Shown here: positions 52,159 to 61,160 of the stretch, piece after piece
Numbering within the stretch: position 1 is the stretch's first letter
How the letters are laid out: the number at the start of each line of letters is the position of its first letter
Assembly: GCF_900156725.1 (NCBI RefSeq)
Contig: NZ_FTOI01000011.1
Span: 39,311 to 103,310, forward strand
Direction: 5' to 3'
From: Kaistella chaponensis
GTDB taxonomy: Bacteria > Bacteroidota > Bacteroidia > Flavobacteriales > Weeksellaceae
DNA: 64,000 nucleotides
Notes under the pieces: model-generated
Seen by the model: the letters and a program-made list of their open reading frames with translations, nothing else
Databases searched by the model: none
What the model was told of the DNA's origin: nothing
Made by a program: the position numbers and the translations under genes

Positions 52159-53478
52159 TTAAAATGAGTACATTACTCTTACCATTCCACGGAAATTACC
52201 GACTTCTTTTAGATTGTTTTGAGCTTTTCCTTCTGCATTTACATCGCCCCATTTTGCTGATGTATATTCGATTTCCGGAGAAACACTAAACTTATTCTGT
52301 TTGAAATCCACTCGTGCTGAAGCGCGCCAAACATTATCAATCACTCTTCCTGCAGAAGCACCTCTGATGTATAAATTTTTGTAACCTGAATCAACTCCAT
52401 CGTTTTTGGTGTACCCAAAGAAAACACCCGGAGCAATTTTCGCATTTGCACTTGCAATATCTACCCAGAACGCCGATGTTTTGGTGGGTTTATAAGATTC
52501 CTGACCATTAGATTCGGTGTATCCTGCAAAACCTCCAAGCATTACCAAGTGGTGAAGATTTCCACCAGAAATTCCGTAAAATTTGGTGATTATTTTTTCA
52601 TTCGCATATTTGAAATACCCGAAATACATTCCAGAATTTACCGTTTCATCGGAAGCCAAACCACCTGATTCGATCACGGGTTTTAAAGACTGATATTCTG
52701 CGCCGATTCCAGCGGTGATGTTTTTCTTTTTGTATTGAAGTTGCCCGTGAAAAGTGGGCATTGAAGAGTTAAAGGTTGCACTGTTTGTAGAAGCTCCAGT
52801 TGCATTTGCCGTTTGAAATTCCCGGTCTTTGTAGGCAACGACACTTAAAGTTAAATCTGAACTTAATTTTTGAGCCACTTTAATTTGTCCAGCCCAACCA
52901 AAAGGATTGAACATAATTCCGGTATTAAAATTGGCAACTCCAGGAAAGACATCCGGAACAAATGTTGGATACCAAGTTTGCCCGAAAGTCACCGCAGTTT
53001 TTGGCCAGGCTAAAGTTGCAGTTGCATGTCGAAGTCTCAGCAAACCGATACTTCCGCTTCCGGCTGAAGTTTTATTCAATTCTGTATTCCCGAAAAAATC
53101 TGCTTCAATGTTTCCGCTCGCTTTTGCTCCCCAAACATCTGGACCTTTAAATTTAACACCAACTCTAGAAGTAATTGCTAAAAAGTTACTCGCACCCGCT
53201 CCATTGATGTCTTTTCCATTAGCATCTAATTTTTCATCTAGCGGATAAAGATTAAGATTGTATTCTCTTGCATACGCAGATTGGCGGCTATCAAAGTTAT
53301 ATTCTGTTCTTACCCAACCGTATAATGTAGCGTCCCATTCCTTTGGTTTTGCTTTTTCTGCTTCTAATGCTTCGATTCTTTTTAGTAAATCTTTATTTGA
53401 GGGAGTTTCTTGCCCCTTAAAATGATTAGATAACCAAAGAGAAGAAACGATTCCTAATAAAATTGTTGATTTCTTCAT
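52159..53478 (-). CDS. Outer-membrane porin, DcaP-like
   Basis: This 439-residue outer-membrane protein has a signal peptide (STILLGIVSSLWLSNHFKGQ). A short coiled-coil helix follows (LLKRIEALEAEKAK), then a 14-18 strand barrel that starts with DATLYGWVRTEYNFD and ends with GMVRVMYSF. It fits DcaP-type porins, which admit dicarboxylates. It is the first gene of the transporter region and 29 bp upstream of the MHS transporter. It probably lets carboxylates through the outer membrane, which is inferred from context. Confidence 0.85.
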   Translation of the reverse strand: MKKSTILLGIVSSLWLSNHFKGQETPSNKDLLKRIEALEAEKAKPKEWDATLYGWVRTEYNFDSRQSAYAREYNLNLYPLDEKLDANGKDINGAGASNFLAITSRVGVKFKGPDVWGAKASGNIEADFFGNTELNKTSAGSGSIGLLRLRHATATLAWPKTAVTFGQTWYPTFVPDVFPGVANFNTGIMFNPFGWAGQIKVAQKLSSDLTLSVVAYKDREFQTANATGASTNSATFNSSMPTFHGQLQYKKKNITAGIGAEYQSLKPVIESGGLASDETVNSGMYFGYFKYANEKIITKFYGISGGNLHHLVMLGGFAGYTESNGQESYKPTKTSAFWVDIASANAKIAPGVFFGYTKNDGVDSGYKNLYIRGASAGRVIDNVWRASARVDFKQNKFSVSPEIEYTSAKWGDVNAEGKAQNNLKEVGNFRGMVRVMYSF

Positions 53479-53606
53479 AGATTAATATGTTTTAGTTTGT
53501 TTTTTTTGTGAAAACGAAATTGAAACTAAAATTTTAATTGAAGAAATGTAATATATATCAGTGTAATGAATATAGTTTTAATTAAAAATTTCTGGAAAAT
53601 GTGGTT

Positions 53607-54023
53607 TTACTTTTTGAATCGTTCCCATTTTATCATCATGTATTTATCTCCAAACTCAGTGATAACGAGTCCGGAACCTTTTAAATTTTCCTCTTTAGAC
53701 ATGTATTCCACCAATTCAGTTTGTTTGAAAACTTTGTATACCGGATGAAAATCGGAATGAGGTGGTCGCGTAATATTATACTTCTTGATCCAGGAACTTA
53801 CGGTATTGTGGGAAACACCAATGATTCTTTCAATTTCTCTGTAGCTTAAACCTTCTAGATATAGTTGTAATGCTTTGGTAACAATATAATCATCAATCTG
53901 TTTTCCTAATTTCTTTACAGTGAAATAATAGTTGCAGTCTTTGCACAAAAACCGTTGTCTTTCATTGATAATTCCACTTTTAACAATGTTTTGTTCGTTG
54001 CATTTCGGACAGGAATTTGGCAT
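53607..54023 (-). CDS. Zinc-ribbon/HTH protein resembling IS1 InsA N-terminus
   Basis: This 138-residue protein begins with a four-cysteine zinc ribbon (CPKCNEQNIVKSGI and FLCKDCNYYFTV, C5, C8, C27, C30). An HTH follows (about residues 50-77, YREIERIIGVSHNTVSSWIKKY), matching the start of IS1-type transposases. Its C-terminal 60 residues (HPVYKVFKQTELVEYM and GSGLVITEFGDKYMMIKW) have no DDE motif. No inverted repeats or second transposase ORF are visible. It is therefore more likely a domesticated DNA-binding regulator. It is divergent from pyrB and has its own promoter. Confidence 0.78.
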   Translation of the reverse strand: MPNSCPKCNEQNIVKSGIINERQRFLCKDCNYYFTVKKLGKQIDDYIVTKALQLYLEGLSYREIERIIGVSHNTVSSWIKKYNITRPPHSDFHPVYKVFKQTELVEYMSKEENLKGSGLVITEFGDKYMMIKWERFKK

Positions 54024-54039
54024 AACTATATCTTTTTAG

Positions 54040-54047
54040 CAAATATA
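54040..54047 (-). promoter_or_regulatory. -7 promoter element for the zinc-ribbon/HTH gene
   Basis: TATATTTG on the minus strand fits TAnnTTTG and lies 16 bp before the start at 54023. Confidence 0.55.
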
Positions 54048-54098
54048 TAATAAATTAGCAATATTTGTATAAAGCGACATAAATTTCATCCTTAGTTT

Positions 54099-54127
54099 TT
54101 GAGATGTAAATTAAAATTCTATCTTTG
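54099..54127 (+). promoter_or_regulatory. Promoter of the pyrimidine operon leader
   Basis: TTG (54099-54101), an 18-base spacer and TATCTTTG (54120-54127) match the Bacteroidota consensus closely. The leader ORF starts six bases after the -7 element. Confidence 0.7.
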
Positions 54128-54133
54128 CACCTA

Positions 54134-54202
54134 ATGAAAAGAGTATTTCCATTAGACGATTTATACAAAGGCAGTAATGCCGATATTCACGATATTTATT
54201 AA
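54134..54202 (+). CDS. 22-residue leader peptide before pyrB
   Basis: A 22-codon frame runs from the ATG at 54134 to the TAA at 54200-54202 (MKRVFPLDDLYKGSNADIHD, then IY). It begins six bases after a consensus -7 element. The terminator stem starts 4 bases after its stop, so a ribosome finishing this ORF would cover the stem and prevent its folding. This is the layout of the pyrBI attenuator of E. coli, in which UTP level changes coupling of polymerase and ribosome. The peptide is too short for the usual gene finders. Its coding nature is inferred from position and layout. Confidence 0.55.
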   Translation: MKRVFPLDDLYKGSNADIHDIY

Positions 54203-54206
54203 CACA

Positions 54207-54235
54207 ACGAAGTCATTTTGGCTTCGTTTTTTTTT
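54207..54235 (+). terminator. Attenuator terminator upstream of pyrB
   Basis: ACGAAGTC pairs with GGCTTCGT around ATTTT, followed by nine T residues. It lies between a strong promoter and pyrB (ATG 54254), so transcripts into pyrB must read through it. Confidence 0.75.
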
Positions 54236-54253
54236 GTTTTAAAATCTAAAATT

Positions 54254-55147
54254 ATGTTCAGAACCGCCGATTTATCAGTAGAAGAAATTAATAATCTCCT
54301 TCAGCAAGCAGGTGAATTCTCCAAAGGAAAAGTTTCAAAAGCGAAAACTGAAATTTTTGTTTCCAATCTTTTTTTTGAAGACAGCACCCGAACCAAAACC
54401 AGTTTTGACGTTGCTCAGCGGAAATTAGGATTACATGTAGTTCCTTTCGATGTTTCCGCAAGCTCTGTTAACAAAGGTGAATCCCTTTATGATACCGTAA
54501 AAACTTTGAAAAGTATAGGAATTGATCTTTGTGTGATCCGTCATAAAAAGGAAAAGTATTACAATGAATTTGAAGGTATCGATATCTCAATAATCAACGG
54601 TGGCGATGGAACGGGAAACCATCCTTCTCAAAATATTTTAGATTTAATGACCATTCATCAGGAATTCGGGAAATTTAATGGATTGAAAGTTGGAATCGTG
54701 GGAGATGTAAAACACAGCAGAGTTGCTAATTCAAATGCCGAAGTTTTGAGAAAATTAGGGTCAAAAGTCTATTTTTCCGGACCCGAAAAATGGTTTGACG
54801 AAGGTGCAATCATTAATGGAACCTATTTAGATATTGATGATTTGATAAAAGAAGTTGATGTTTTAATGTTACTGAGAATTCAGCACGAAAGACACGACGA
54901 AGAAAAGGTGAAATTTTCTCCAGAAAAATATCACAAAAAATTTGGTTTAACTGTAGAACGGGAAAAAAAGATGAAGAAAAACGCCATCATTATGCATCCA
55001 GCGCCGATTAACAGAGGGGTGGAAATCGCTGATGAATTGGTAGAATGCAAACGCTCCAGAATTTTCAAACAAATGGAAAACGGCGTTTTTGCAAGAATGG
55101 CCATTTTGAAAACCGCATTGGAAGAAAAGGGATTTGAGTTTAAATAA
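54254..55147 (+). CDS. pyrB: Aspartate carbamoyltransferase catalytic subunit
   Basis: This 297-residue aspartate transcarbamylase catalytic chain forms N-carbamoyl-aspartate from carbamoyl phosphate and aspartate, the second step of pyrimidine synthesis. The carbamoyl-phosphate loop is in [20 protein letters not shown] and the partner-site loop is HPSQNILDL. The frame is open from a TTG at 54218, but the ATG at 54254 gives the usual [12 protein letters not shown] start. It is first in the operon pyrB-carA-carB, downstream of a putative attenuator. No pyrI is seen. Confidence 0.96.
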   Translation: MFRTADLSVEEINNLLQQAGEFSKGKVSKAKTEIFVSNLFFEDSTRTKTSFDVAQRKLGLHVVPFDVSASSVNKGESLYDTVKTLKSIGIDLCVIRHKKEKYYNEFEGIDISIINGGDGTGNHPSQNILDLMTIHQEFGKFNGLKVGIVGDVKHSRVANSNAEVLRKLGSKVYFSGPEKWFDEGAIINGTYLDIDDLIKEVDVLMLLRIQHERHDEEKVKFSPEKYHKKFGLTVEREKKMKKNAIIMHPAPINRGVEIADELVECKRSRIFKQMENGVFARMAILKTALEEKGFEFK

Positions 55148-55236
55148 ATGTAAAAAGTACAGTGTATAATGTACATATTGCAATTACTTTTAGAATAAAC
55201 TACATGGTACTTTTTACATGATACTTTGTACAAAAA
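55148..55236. repeat. GTAAAAAGTAC/GTACTTTTTAC inverted repeat
   Basis: GTAAAAAGTAC (55150-55160) and GTACTTTTTAC are perfect complements about 50 bp apart, with outer TGTACA-like DNA. The repeat fills the gap between pyrB and carA. A related repeat occurs at 7222 and 29857. Confidence 0.6.
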
Positions 55237-55243
55237 AATAAAA

Positions 55244-56326
55244 ATGAAAAAGAAATTAATATTAGAATCAGGAGAAGTTTTTTACGGAAATAGTTTCGGA
55301 AGAGACCTTGAAATTGAAGGTGAAGTAGTTTTTAATACGGGAATGACTGGTTATCAGGAATTAATTTCGGATCCATCGTATTGCGGACAAATTGTTTGTA
55401 TGACGTATCCACTCATCGGAAATTATGGAATCAATCGGGATGATTACGAAAGTATAGAACCTGCAATTAAAGGTTTAATCGTGAAAGAAGTTTGTGATTT
55501 TCCTTCCAATTTTAGAAGTCAAATGAGCTTAAATGAATTTTTTCTAAAAAGAAAATTATCAGGAATTTCTGGAGTTGACACGCGGAGATTAACCAGAGTT
55601 CTTAGAAATTTCGGCAGTGTAAAAGGAAGAATCGTTCACCACGATGTAGATGATAAGGAAGTCATTGAATCAATGAAAAACACCATTTTATCTACGGATC
55701 AAGTGATACAGGTTTCTACGAAAACCGCCTATGCAAGTCCAGGAAGAGGTTTGAAGGTTGTTTTGGTTGACTACGGTTCCAAACTGGGAATTTTGCGGGA
55801 ATTAACCCGAAGAGATTGTGACGTTATCGTGGTTTCTCAAAATACCACTGCGGAAGAAATTCTTATGATCGATCCAGATGGAGTAATGCTTTCCAATGGT
55901 CCCGGAGATCCACAGGATGTTCATGGAGCTACCAAAATGATTCAAGATTTATTAGGAAAAATTCCAATTTTTGGGATTTGTTTGGGACATCAATTGATTG
56001 GTTTAGCTTGTGGCGCCACAACTTTCAAACTAAAATTTGGTCATCGTGGCGGAAATCATCCGGTTTTAAATATAAAGAAAAATAAAGTCGCGATTACTTC
56101 CCAAAATCATGGTTACGCCGTAGATCAGGAATCTTTAAAAAACACCGATTTAGAAGAAACGCATATCGCATTAAATGACAGAACCAACGAAGGTTTCAAA
56201 CATAAAATTCACCCGTGTTTTTCCGTGCAATATCATCCAGAAGCAAGTCCAGGACCAGAAGATGCGAATTACCTCTTCGATGAATTCATTGATATGATGT
56301 ACCAATTTAAAAATGTAACAGTGTAA
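55244..56326 (+). CDS. carA: Carbamoyl-phosphate synthase small subunit
   Basis: This 360-residue glutamine amidotransferase subunit feeds ammonia to CarB. The class I Cys is in FGICLGHQLIGL, and the His/Glu pair is in YHPEASPGPED. SNGPGDPQD marks the oxyanion strand. The ATG at 55244 gives MKKKLILESGEVFYG; a TTG at 55226 is less likely. The stop lies inside the left inverted repeat of the inserted four-helix-bundle gene, so the last residues (KNVTV) come from repeat DNA. Confidence 0.96.
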   Translation: MKKKLILESGEVFYGNSFGRDLEIEGEVVFNTGMTGYQELISDPSYCGQIVCMTYPLIGNYGINRDDYESIEPAIKGLIVKEVCDFPSNFRSQMSLNEFFLKRKLSGISGVDTRRLTRVLRNFGSVKGRIVHHDVDDKEVIESMKNTILSTDQVIQVSTKTAYASPGRGLKVVLVDYGSKLGILRELTRRDCDVIVVSQNTTAEEILMIDPDGVMLSNGPGDPQDVHGATKMIQDLLGKIPIFGICLGHQLIGLACGATTFKLKFGHRGGNHPVLNIKKNKVAITSQNHGYAVDQESLKNTDLEETHIALNDRTNEGFKHKIHPCFSVQYHPEASPGPEDANYLFDEFIDMMYQFKNVTV

Positions 56327-56347
56327 CAATTTAAAAATTTGACAATT
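56314..56347 (+). repeat. Left inverted repeat of the four-helix-bundle insertion
   Basis: AACAGTGTAACAAT at 56318-56331 is the left arm, within carA's last codons. The remaining bases form a TTTAAAAATTTGACAAT tail. The right arm is at 56726-56739. Confidence 0.65.
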
Positions 56348-56360
56348 AAAAAAAAATAAT

Positions 56361-56723
56361 ATGATCAATTTTGAGAATAATCCTTTAATTACAAAAACGG
56401 TTCAATTTTCTTTAGATATAATTGATTATTGTGAATTATTGGATGAGAAGAAAAAATACGTTATCTCAAAACAATTATTACGTTCTGGAACGAGCATTGG
56501 AGCAAATTCATTTGAGGCTCAAAATCCGTACAGCAAAAAAGATTTCATCAACAAAATAAAAATTGCAGCCAAAGAATTAGAAGAAACCAAATATTGGTTG
56601 TATTTGTGCAAACATTCTAAAAATTATCCATTCAATGAAAATTTAGAATCGCAAATTACAGAAATAGGAAAAATTATTTACAAGATTTTAAGTACGAGTT
56701 TATCAAAGGAAAACATATTGTAA
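56361..56723 (+). CDS. Four-helix-bundle (S23/IVP-like) protein
   Basis: This 120-residue protein is of the TIGR02436-type four-helix-bundle family (23S rRNA intervening-sequence protein). Signatures are [16 protein letters not shown] in helix 1, [18 protein letters not shown] in the loop-helix 2 area, and [15 protein letters not shown] in helix 3. Members occur inside 23S rRNA insertions and as stand-alone genes, and their biochemical role is unclear. It is inserted between carA and carB, flanked by a 14-base perfect inverted repeat, which suggests mobility. Confidence 0.9.
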   Translation: MINFENNPLITKTVQFSLDIIDYCELLDEKKKYVISKQLLRSGTSIGANSFEAQNPYSKKDFINKIKIAAKELEETKYWLYLCKHSKNYPFNENLESQITEIGKIIYKILSTSLSKENIL

Positions 56724-56725
56724 AT

Positions 56726-56757
56726 ATTGTTACACTGTTAAACTGCTACATTGTTAT
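56726..56757 (-). repeat. Right inverted repeat of the four-helix-bundle insertion
   Basis: ATTGTTACACTGTT at 56726-56739 is the exact complement of AACAGTGTAACAAT at 56318-56331. A second degenerate unit (TGCTACATTGTTA) follows at 56744. Confidence 0.65.
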
Positions 56758-56766
56758 ATTAAATAT

Positions 56767-59700
56767 ATGAAAAGAACAGACATAAAAACCATATTAGTGA
56801 TCGGTTCCGGTCCAATCATCATCGGACAGGCCGCAGAATTTGATTACGCAGGAACGCAGGCTTGCTTGTCTTTAAGAGAAGAAGGCTATAAAGTGATCCT
56901 CATTAATTCCAATCCGGCAACGATTATGACGGATGTGGAAATTGCCGATAAAGTATATATCGAGCCAATTTCACTTGAATTTGTTTCCAGAATTATCCGC
57001 AAAGAACGTCCAGATGCGCTTTTGCCAACTTTGGGTGGACAAACCGGTTTAAATATGGCCGTAGAATTAGAAAATTCTGGAATCCTTGAAGAATGTAAAG
57101 TGGAGGTTTTAGGAACCAAACTTTCTGCCATCAATCAAGCGGAAGACCGCGATTTGTTCCGGAATTTAATGCACGAATTGAACGAACCTGTTCCGGATTC
57201 AGATATTGTAAATACCGTTCAAGCAGCTTTGGAATTTGCGCACAACATTGGTTATCCCGTGATTGTTCGTCCCGCTTTTACCATGGGCGGAACCGGTGGT
57301 GGAATTGCAAATAACGACGATGAACTGAAAGAAATTGCAAGTTTCGGTTTAAAATATTCTCCTGTTACCCAATGTCTGATCGAAAAATCAATTGCCGGTT
57401 TCAAGGAAATTGAATACGAAGTAATGCGTGACAAAAACGACAATGCGATCGTGGTTTGTAATATGGAAAACATCGATCCGGTCGGAATTCATACTGGAGA
57501 TTCCATTGTGGTTGCACCTTCGCAAACGCTTTCTGACAGAGAATATCAAATGCTCAGAAATTCTTCATTAAAAATTATTCGCGCTTTAGGAATTGAAGGT
57601 GGCTGTAATGTTCAATTGGCTTTAGATCCACATTCTTACGATTATTATATCATCGAAGTAAATCCAAGAGTTTCGCGTTCATCGGCTTTGGCGAGTAAAG
57701 CAACAGGTTATCCGATTGCAAAAATTGCAGCAAAAATTGCGGTGGGATTAACGTTAGATGAAATCATGAATCCTGTCACCGGAACTTCTTACGCTTGTTT
57801 TGAACCTGCTTTGGATTACGTCGTAACGAAATTTCCGCGTTTTCCTTTTGATAAATTTGAAACTGCGGATCGCAGACTTTCAACCCAAATGAAAGCAACC
57901 GGAGAAGTAATGGCAATCGGTAGAAACTTCGAAGAATCTTTGCAAAAAGCCATCCGATCTTTAGAAACGGGTTTAAGACATATTGGTTTGAAAACGAAAG
58001 ACGCTGCAGCTTTAACTGAAGAAGAAATCGAAAGACGAATCCGCGTTTGTGATGATGAACGTTTGTTTATTATCGGAGACGCTTTAAGACGTGGTTACGA
58101 CTGGCAAAAAATAGTAGAGTGGAGTAAGATCGATAAGTTCTTTATCTGGAAAATTAAAAAACTCATCGATTTCGAAAAAGTTATTGCTGAAAATAAATTT
58201 AATAAAAATACCTTATTAGAAGCCAAGAAATTAGGTTTTTCGGATCTTAGCATCGCAACTTTATGGAATTCTACTCAAAAAGAAATTTTTGAATACCGAA
58301 AAGAAAATGGCGTAATGCCGGTTTACAAAATGGTCGATACCTGCGCTGCAGAATTCGAAAGTGAAACGCCATATTTCTACGGAACGTATGAAGAGGAAAA
58401 CGAAAGTATTCCTTCCAGTAAAGAAAAAATCATCGTTTTGGGGTCTGGTCCAATCAGAATTGGTCAAGGTGTAGAGTTCGATTACGCCACAGTTCACTCG
58501 GTTTGGGCGATCAAAGAAATGGGTTACGAAGCCATCATCATTAATAATAATCCAGAAACCGTTTCCACAGATTTCTCGATTTCGGATAAACTTTATTTTG
58601 AACCTTTAACGGAAGAAGATGTGATGAACATCATCGAATTGGAAAAACCAAAAGGCGTTGTAGTACAGTTTGGTGGACAAACCGCCATTAATTTAGCTGA
58701 TAAATTAGCAGCTCATGGCGTTCAGATTTTAGGAACTTCACTCGAGGATCTGGATCGCGCCGAAAACAGAAATAAATTTGAAGCCGCTTTACAAGAAATG
58801 GGAATTCCGCAACCTTTGGGAAAAACCTGTTTTACAAAAGAAGAAGCTTTAATGATCGCGAATGAAATCGGTTTCCCGGTTTTGGTTCGTCCGAGTTATG
58901 TTTTGGGAGGAAGAGCCATGGAAATCGTTTATGATGAGCACGAACTCGATCATTATATGACGAACGCAGTAAAAGAAAATTCGGAACATCCTATTTTGAT
59001 CGACCGCTATTTAACTGGAAAAGAAGTAGAAGTTGACGCCATTTCTGATGGTGAAACCGTCGTAATTCCAGGGATTATGGAGCATATCGAAAGAGCGGGA
59101 GTTCATTCCGGAGATTCAATTGCCGTTTATCCGCCGCAAAATATCAACGCTGAGCAAATTGCTACTTTGGTTGATTATACGGAAAGATTAGCGAAAGGAT
59201 TGAATGTCATTGGTTTAATGAATATTCAATATGTTCTTTACCAAGGCGGAGTTTACGTCATCGAAGTGAATCCAAGATCGAGTAGAACCGTTCCTTTTTT
59301 ATCGAAAATTACCGAAATTCCGATGGCAAATTTAGCCACGAAAGTTATTCTCGGACAGAAATTAAAAGATTTAGGTTACAAAAACGGTTTGGCTCCTGTG
59401 AAAGACGGAGTTTATGTAAAAGTTCCGGTTTTCTCTTTCTCAAAATTAACGAGAGTTGATATTTCCCTCGGACCAGAAATGAAATCGACCGGAGAAGTGA
59501 TGGGAAAAGATATAACCTTGGAAAAAGCTTTGTACAAAGGTTTGATCGGCGCGGGAAGAAAAGTTCCTCTGCACGGTGCCATTTTGTTTACAGTTGCAGA
59601 TAAACACAAAGCTGAAGCTTGCGAATTAGCCAGAAGATTCAAGGAAATAGGCTTCAAAATTTGGGCAACCGAAGGAACTGCCAATTATTTTGAAGAAAAC

Positions 59701-59949
59701 GGTGTTCGCACAAAAATCGGTTACAAGATCGAGGAAAATCCTGAAATTAATCTGATCGATCTCATCCAAGCTGGAAAAGTGCAATATATTGTAAACACCA
59801 TGACCAAAGGAAAACAAGCCGAAAGAGATGGTTTCCAAATTAGGAGAACTTCGGTAGAAAATGGCGTTCCATGTTTAACATCGATGGATACCGTTGAAGC
59901 GATTTTAAAAGTGATCGAAAGCATGAGTTTTAAAATGGAAATGATGTAG
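56767..59949 (+). CDS. carB: Carbamoyl-phosphate synthase large subunit
   Basis: This 1060-residue large subunit has two homologous ATP-grasp halves. The first (about residues 1-400) has [22 protein letters not shown], the second (about 550-935) has [21 protein letters not shown]. The C-terminal MGS-like domain (about 940-1060) carries the allosteric site. It makes carbamoyl phosphate for pyrimidines and arginine. It is separated from carA by the four-helix-bundle insertion but remains in the same direction. A terminator follows. Confidence 0.96.
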   Translation: MKRTDIKTILVIGSGPIIIGQAAEFDYAGTQACLSLREEGYKVILINSNPATIMTDVEIADKVYIEPISLEFVSRIIRKERPDALLPTLGGQTGLNMAVELENSGILEECKVEVLGTKLSAINQAEDRDLFRNLMHELNEPVPDSDIVNTVQAALEFAHNIGYPVIVRPAFTMGGTGGGIANNDDELKEIASFGLKYSPVTQCLIEKSIAGFKEIEYEVMRDKNDNAIVVCNMENIDPVGIHTGDSIVVAPSQTLSDREYQMLRNSSLKIIRALGIEGGCNVQLALDPHSYDYYIIEVNPRVSRSSALASKATGYPIAKIAAKIAVGLTLDEIMNPVTGTSYACFEPALDYVVTKFPRFPFDKFETADRRLSTQMKATGEVMAIGRNFEESLQKAIRSLETGLRHIGLKTKDAAALTEEEIERRIRVCDDERLFIIGDALRRGYDWQKIVEWSKIDKFFIWKIKKLIDFEKVIAENKFNKNTLLEAKKLGFSDLSIATLWNSTQKEIFEYRKENGVMPVYKMVDTCAAEFESETPYFYGTYEEENESIPSSKEKIIVLGSGPIRIGQGVEFDYATVHSVWAIKEMGYEAIIINNNPETVSTDFSISDKLYFEPLTEEDVMNIIELEKPKGVVVQFGGQTAINLADKLAAHGVQILGTSLEDLDRAENRNKFEAALQEMGIPQPLGKTCFTKEEALMIANEIGFPVLVRPSYVLGGRAMEIVYDEHELDHYMTNAVKENSEHPILIDRYLTGKEVEVDAISDGETVVIPGIMEHIERAGVHSGDSIAVYPPQNINAEQIATLVDYTERLAKGLNVIGLMNIQYVLYQGGVYVIEVNPRSSRTVPFLSKITEIPMANLATKVILGQKLKDLGYKNGLAPVKDGVYVKVPVFSFSKLTRVDISLGPEMKSTGEVMGKDITLEKALYKGLIGAGRKVPLHGAILFTVADKHKAEACELARRFKEIGFKIWATEGTANYFEENGVRTKIGYKIEENPEINLIDLIQAGKVQYIVNTMTKGKQAERDGFQIRRTSVENGVPCLTSMDTVEAILKVIESMSFKMEMM

Positions 59950-59978
59950 GTTTCGGATTGCAAATGTTACTATAAATC

Positions 59979-60014
59979 AACGCCGCAGGTTTTTTAATCT
60001 GTGGCGTTTTTATT
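59979..60014 (+). terminator. Intrinsic terminator of the pyrimidine operon
   Basis: AACGCCGCAG pairs with CTGTGGCGTT with one mismatch and is followed by TTTTTA. It lies 30 bp after the carB stop. Confidence 0.82.
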
Positions 60015-60143
60015 TTTTTATAGCTGCTTCCTTTAATTTTTGACCTCATTTTTGAGATTTCCAAATTCTATTTTATTATTTACAAGGGCTTCCTAATTAT
60101 CTTCTTGAACTGATTTTATGTGATAATTTCTTGCAACGCAACC

Positions 60144-60251
60144 TTATTCTTTCAAATTTAATTCGCCTTTTGTAACAAGCTTACGGAGTTTCGCTGAATG
60201 CGTTTCATTAAAATTTATTCCATTTGCGTACGTTTTTGTATTCCCTAAAAA
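60144..60251 (-). pseudogene. Possible gene remnant ending in KLRKLVTKGELNLKE
   Basis: A 35-codon minus-strand frame without start codon reads NETHSAKLRKLVTKGELNLKE-like sequence to a TAA at 60144-60146 (only part is quoted). It is closed upstream by TAA at 60254-60252. The rest of the 59950-60381 gap holds only the two terminators. The frame is short enough to be chance. Confidence 0.22.
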
Positions 60252-60320
60252 TTAGAGAAAGAATATTGATAATCATTGATGAACTTTTCAAAATTGATCC
60301 TTTAAGCGAGAAGGATTATA

Positions 60321-60353
60321 AAAAAAACCGTTTCATTGAATCATGAAACGGTT
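60321..60353 (-). terminator. Terminator of the anti-sigma/sigma operon
   Basis: AACCGTTTCAT pairs with ATGAAACGGTT on either side of TGAATC, followed on the minus strand by TTTTTTTTAT. It lies 28 bp past the stop of the anti-sigma gene. Confidence 0.88.
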
Positions 60354-60381
60354 GCTTTTATAATCGTATAATAGGGATTCT

Positions 60382-61158
60382 TTAAATCGTTCCCATTACA
60401 TACATTTCTTCCATTGTTGGTGTAGGATTTCCGCCTTCTTTTTCAAGAGTGATGGCAAAAGCTTGGGGATTTTCAACTGATTTCATCGCTTGAATTGCAA
60501 TTGATTTTTTCGAATCATACATTCCCATATCTACTGGTTTTCCATCTACGATTGCCCACAATTGGTATTGTTTTCCAGTCGGAGCTGCGGGTAAATTTTT
60601 AATATCGAGGTAGACTTTTTTCGAAGAATCCCAATAAACTTCAGCTAACATATTCGGATGTTTTTCAACTCCTTTCAGCTCAATTTTTTTAGAATTCATA
60701 AGCATCGAATTCATTTCTTCTAAACCAGAAACTTTTTTGGAAAGTTCCGTGTTACTTTGAGCAATTTTTTCAATTTCTGCATATTTCGAACCCACTTCAT
60801 AACCCAAATAACCTAAGCCAAATAAAACTGCTACAGATGCTGCTTTCATCCACGTTGGAAATTGGCTGGTTGTTTTTTGCTCCACACGGTTTGTATGCAG
60901 AGGTACAATTTTCCCCTTCACTTCAGCTGGAACTGAAAAATCTAATTTTTTCAGCAATTCCGCTTTAAGGTGAGTTGGAGGTATGATGGCGGTTTTGGTC
61001 GCTAATTCTTCAAAAATTTGTTGGTATTCCAATACTGCGCTTTTAACTTCGGGATTATTGGCCATCACGCATTCTAAAATAGAAGATTCCTCTTGAGAAA
61101 TATTTCCCAAAACGTAGTCTTCTATAACTCCTGATGATATGTAATTTTTAATATCCAC
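60382..61158 (-). CDS. RskA-like anti-sigma factor
   Basis: This 258-residue protein begins with a cytoplasmic ECF-binding-type region (DYVLGNISQEESSILECVM, an anti-sigma zinc-finger-like motif without the zinc ligands), has one membrane helix (about residues 106-121, AASVAVLFGLGYLGYEVG), and an extracytoplasmic RskA-type beta domain (about 130-258, with AEVYWDSSKKVYLDIKNLPA and YQLWAIVDGKPVDMGMYD). It is 2 bp after the sigma gene, so it is its cognate anti-sigma factor. Signal-triggered proteolysis is the usual release route. Confidence 0.9.
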   Translation of the reverse strand: MDIKNYISSGVIEDYVLGNISQEESSILECVMANNPEVKSAVLEYQQIFEELATKTAIIPPTHLKAELLKKLDFSVPAEVKGKIVPLHTNRVEQKTTSQFPTWMKAASVAVLFGLGYLGYEVGSKYAEIEKIAQSNTELSKKVSGLEEMNSMLMNSKKIELKGVEKHPNMLAEVYWDSSKKVYLDIKNLPAAPTGKQYQLWAIVDGKPVDMGMYDSKKSIAIQAMKSVENPQAFAITLEKEGGNPTPTMEEMYVMGTI

Positions 61159-61160
61159 TT

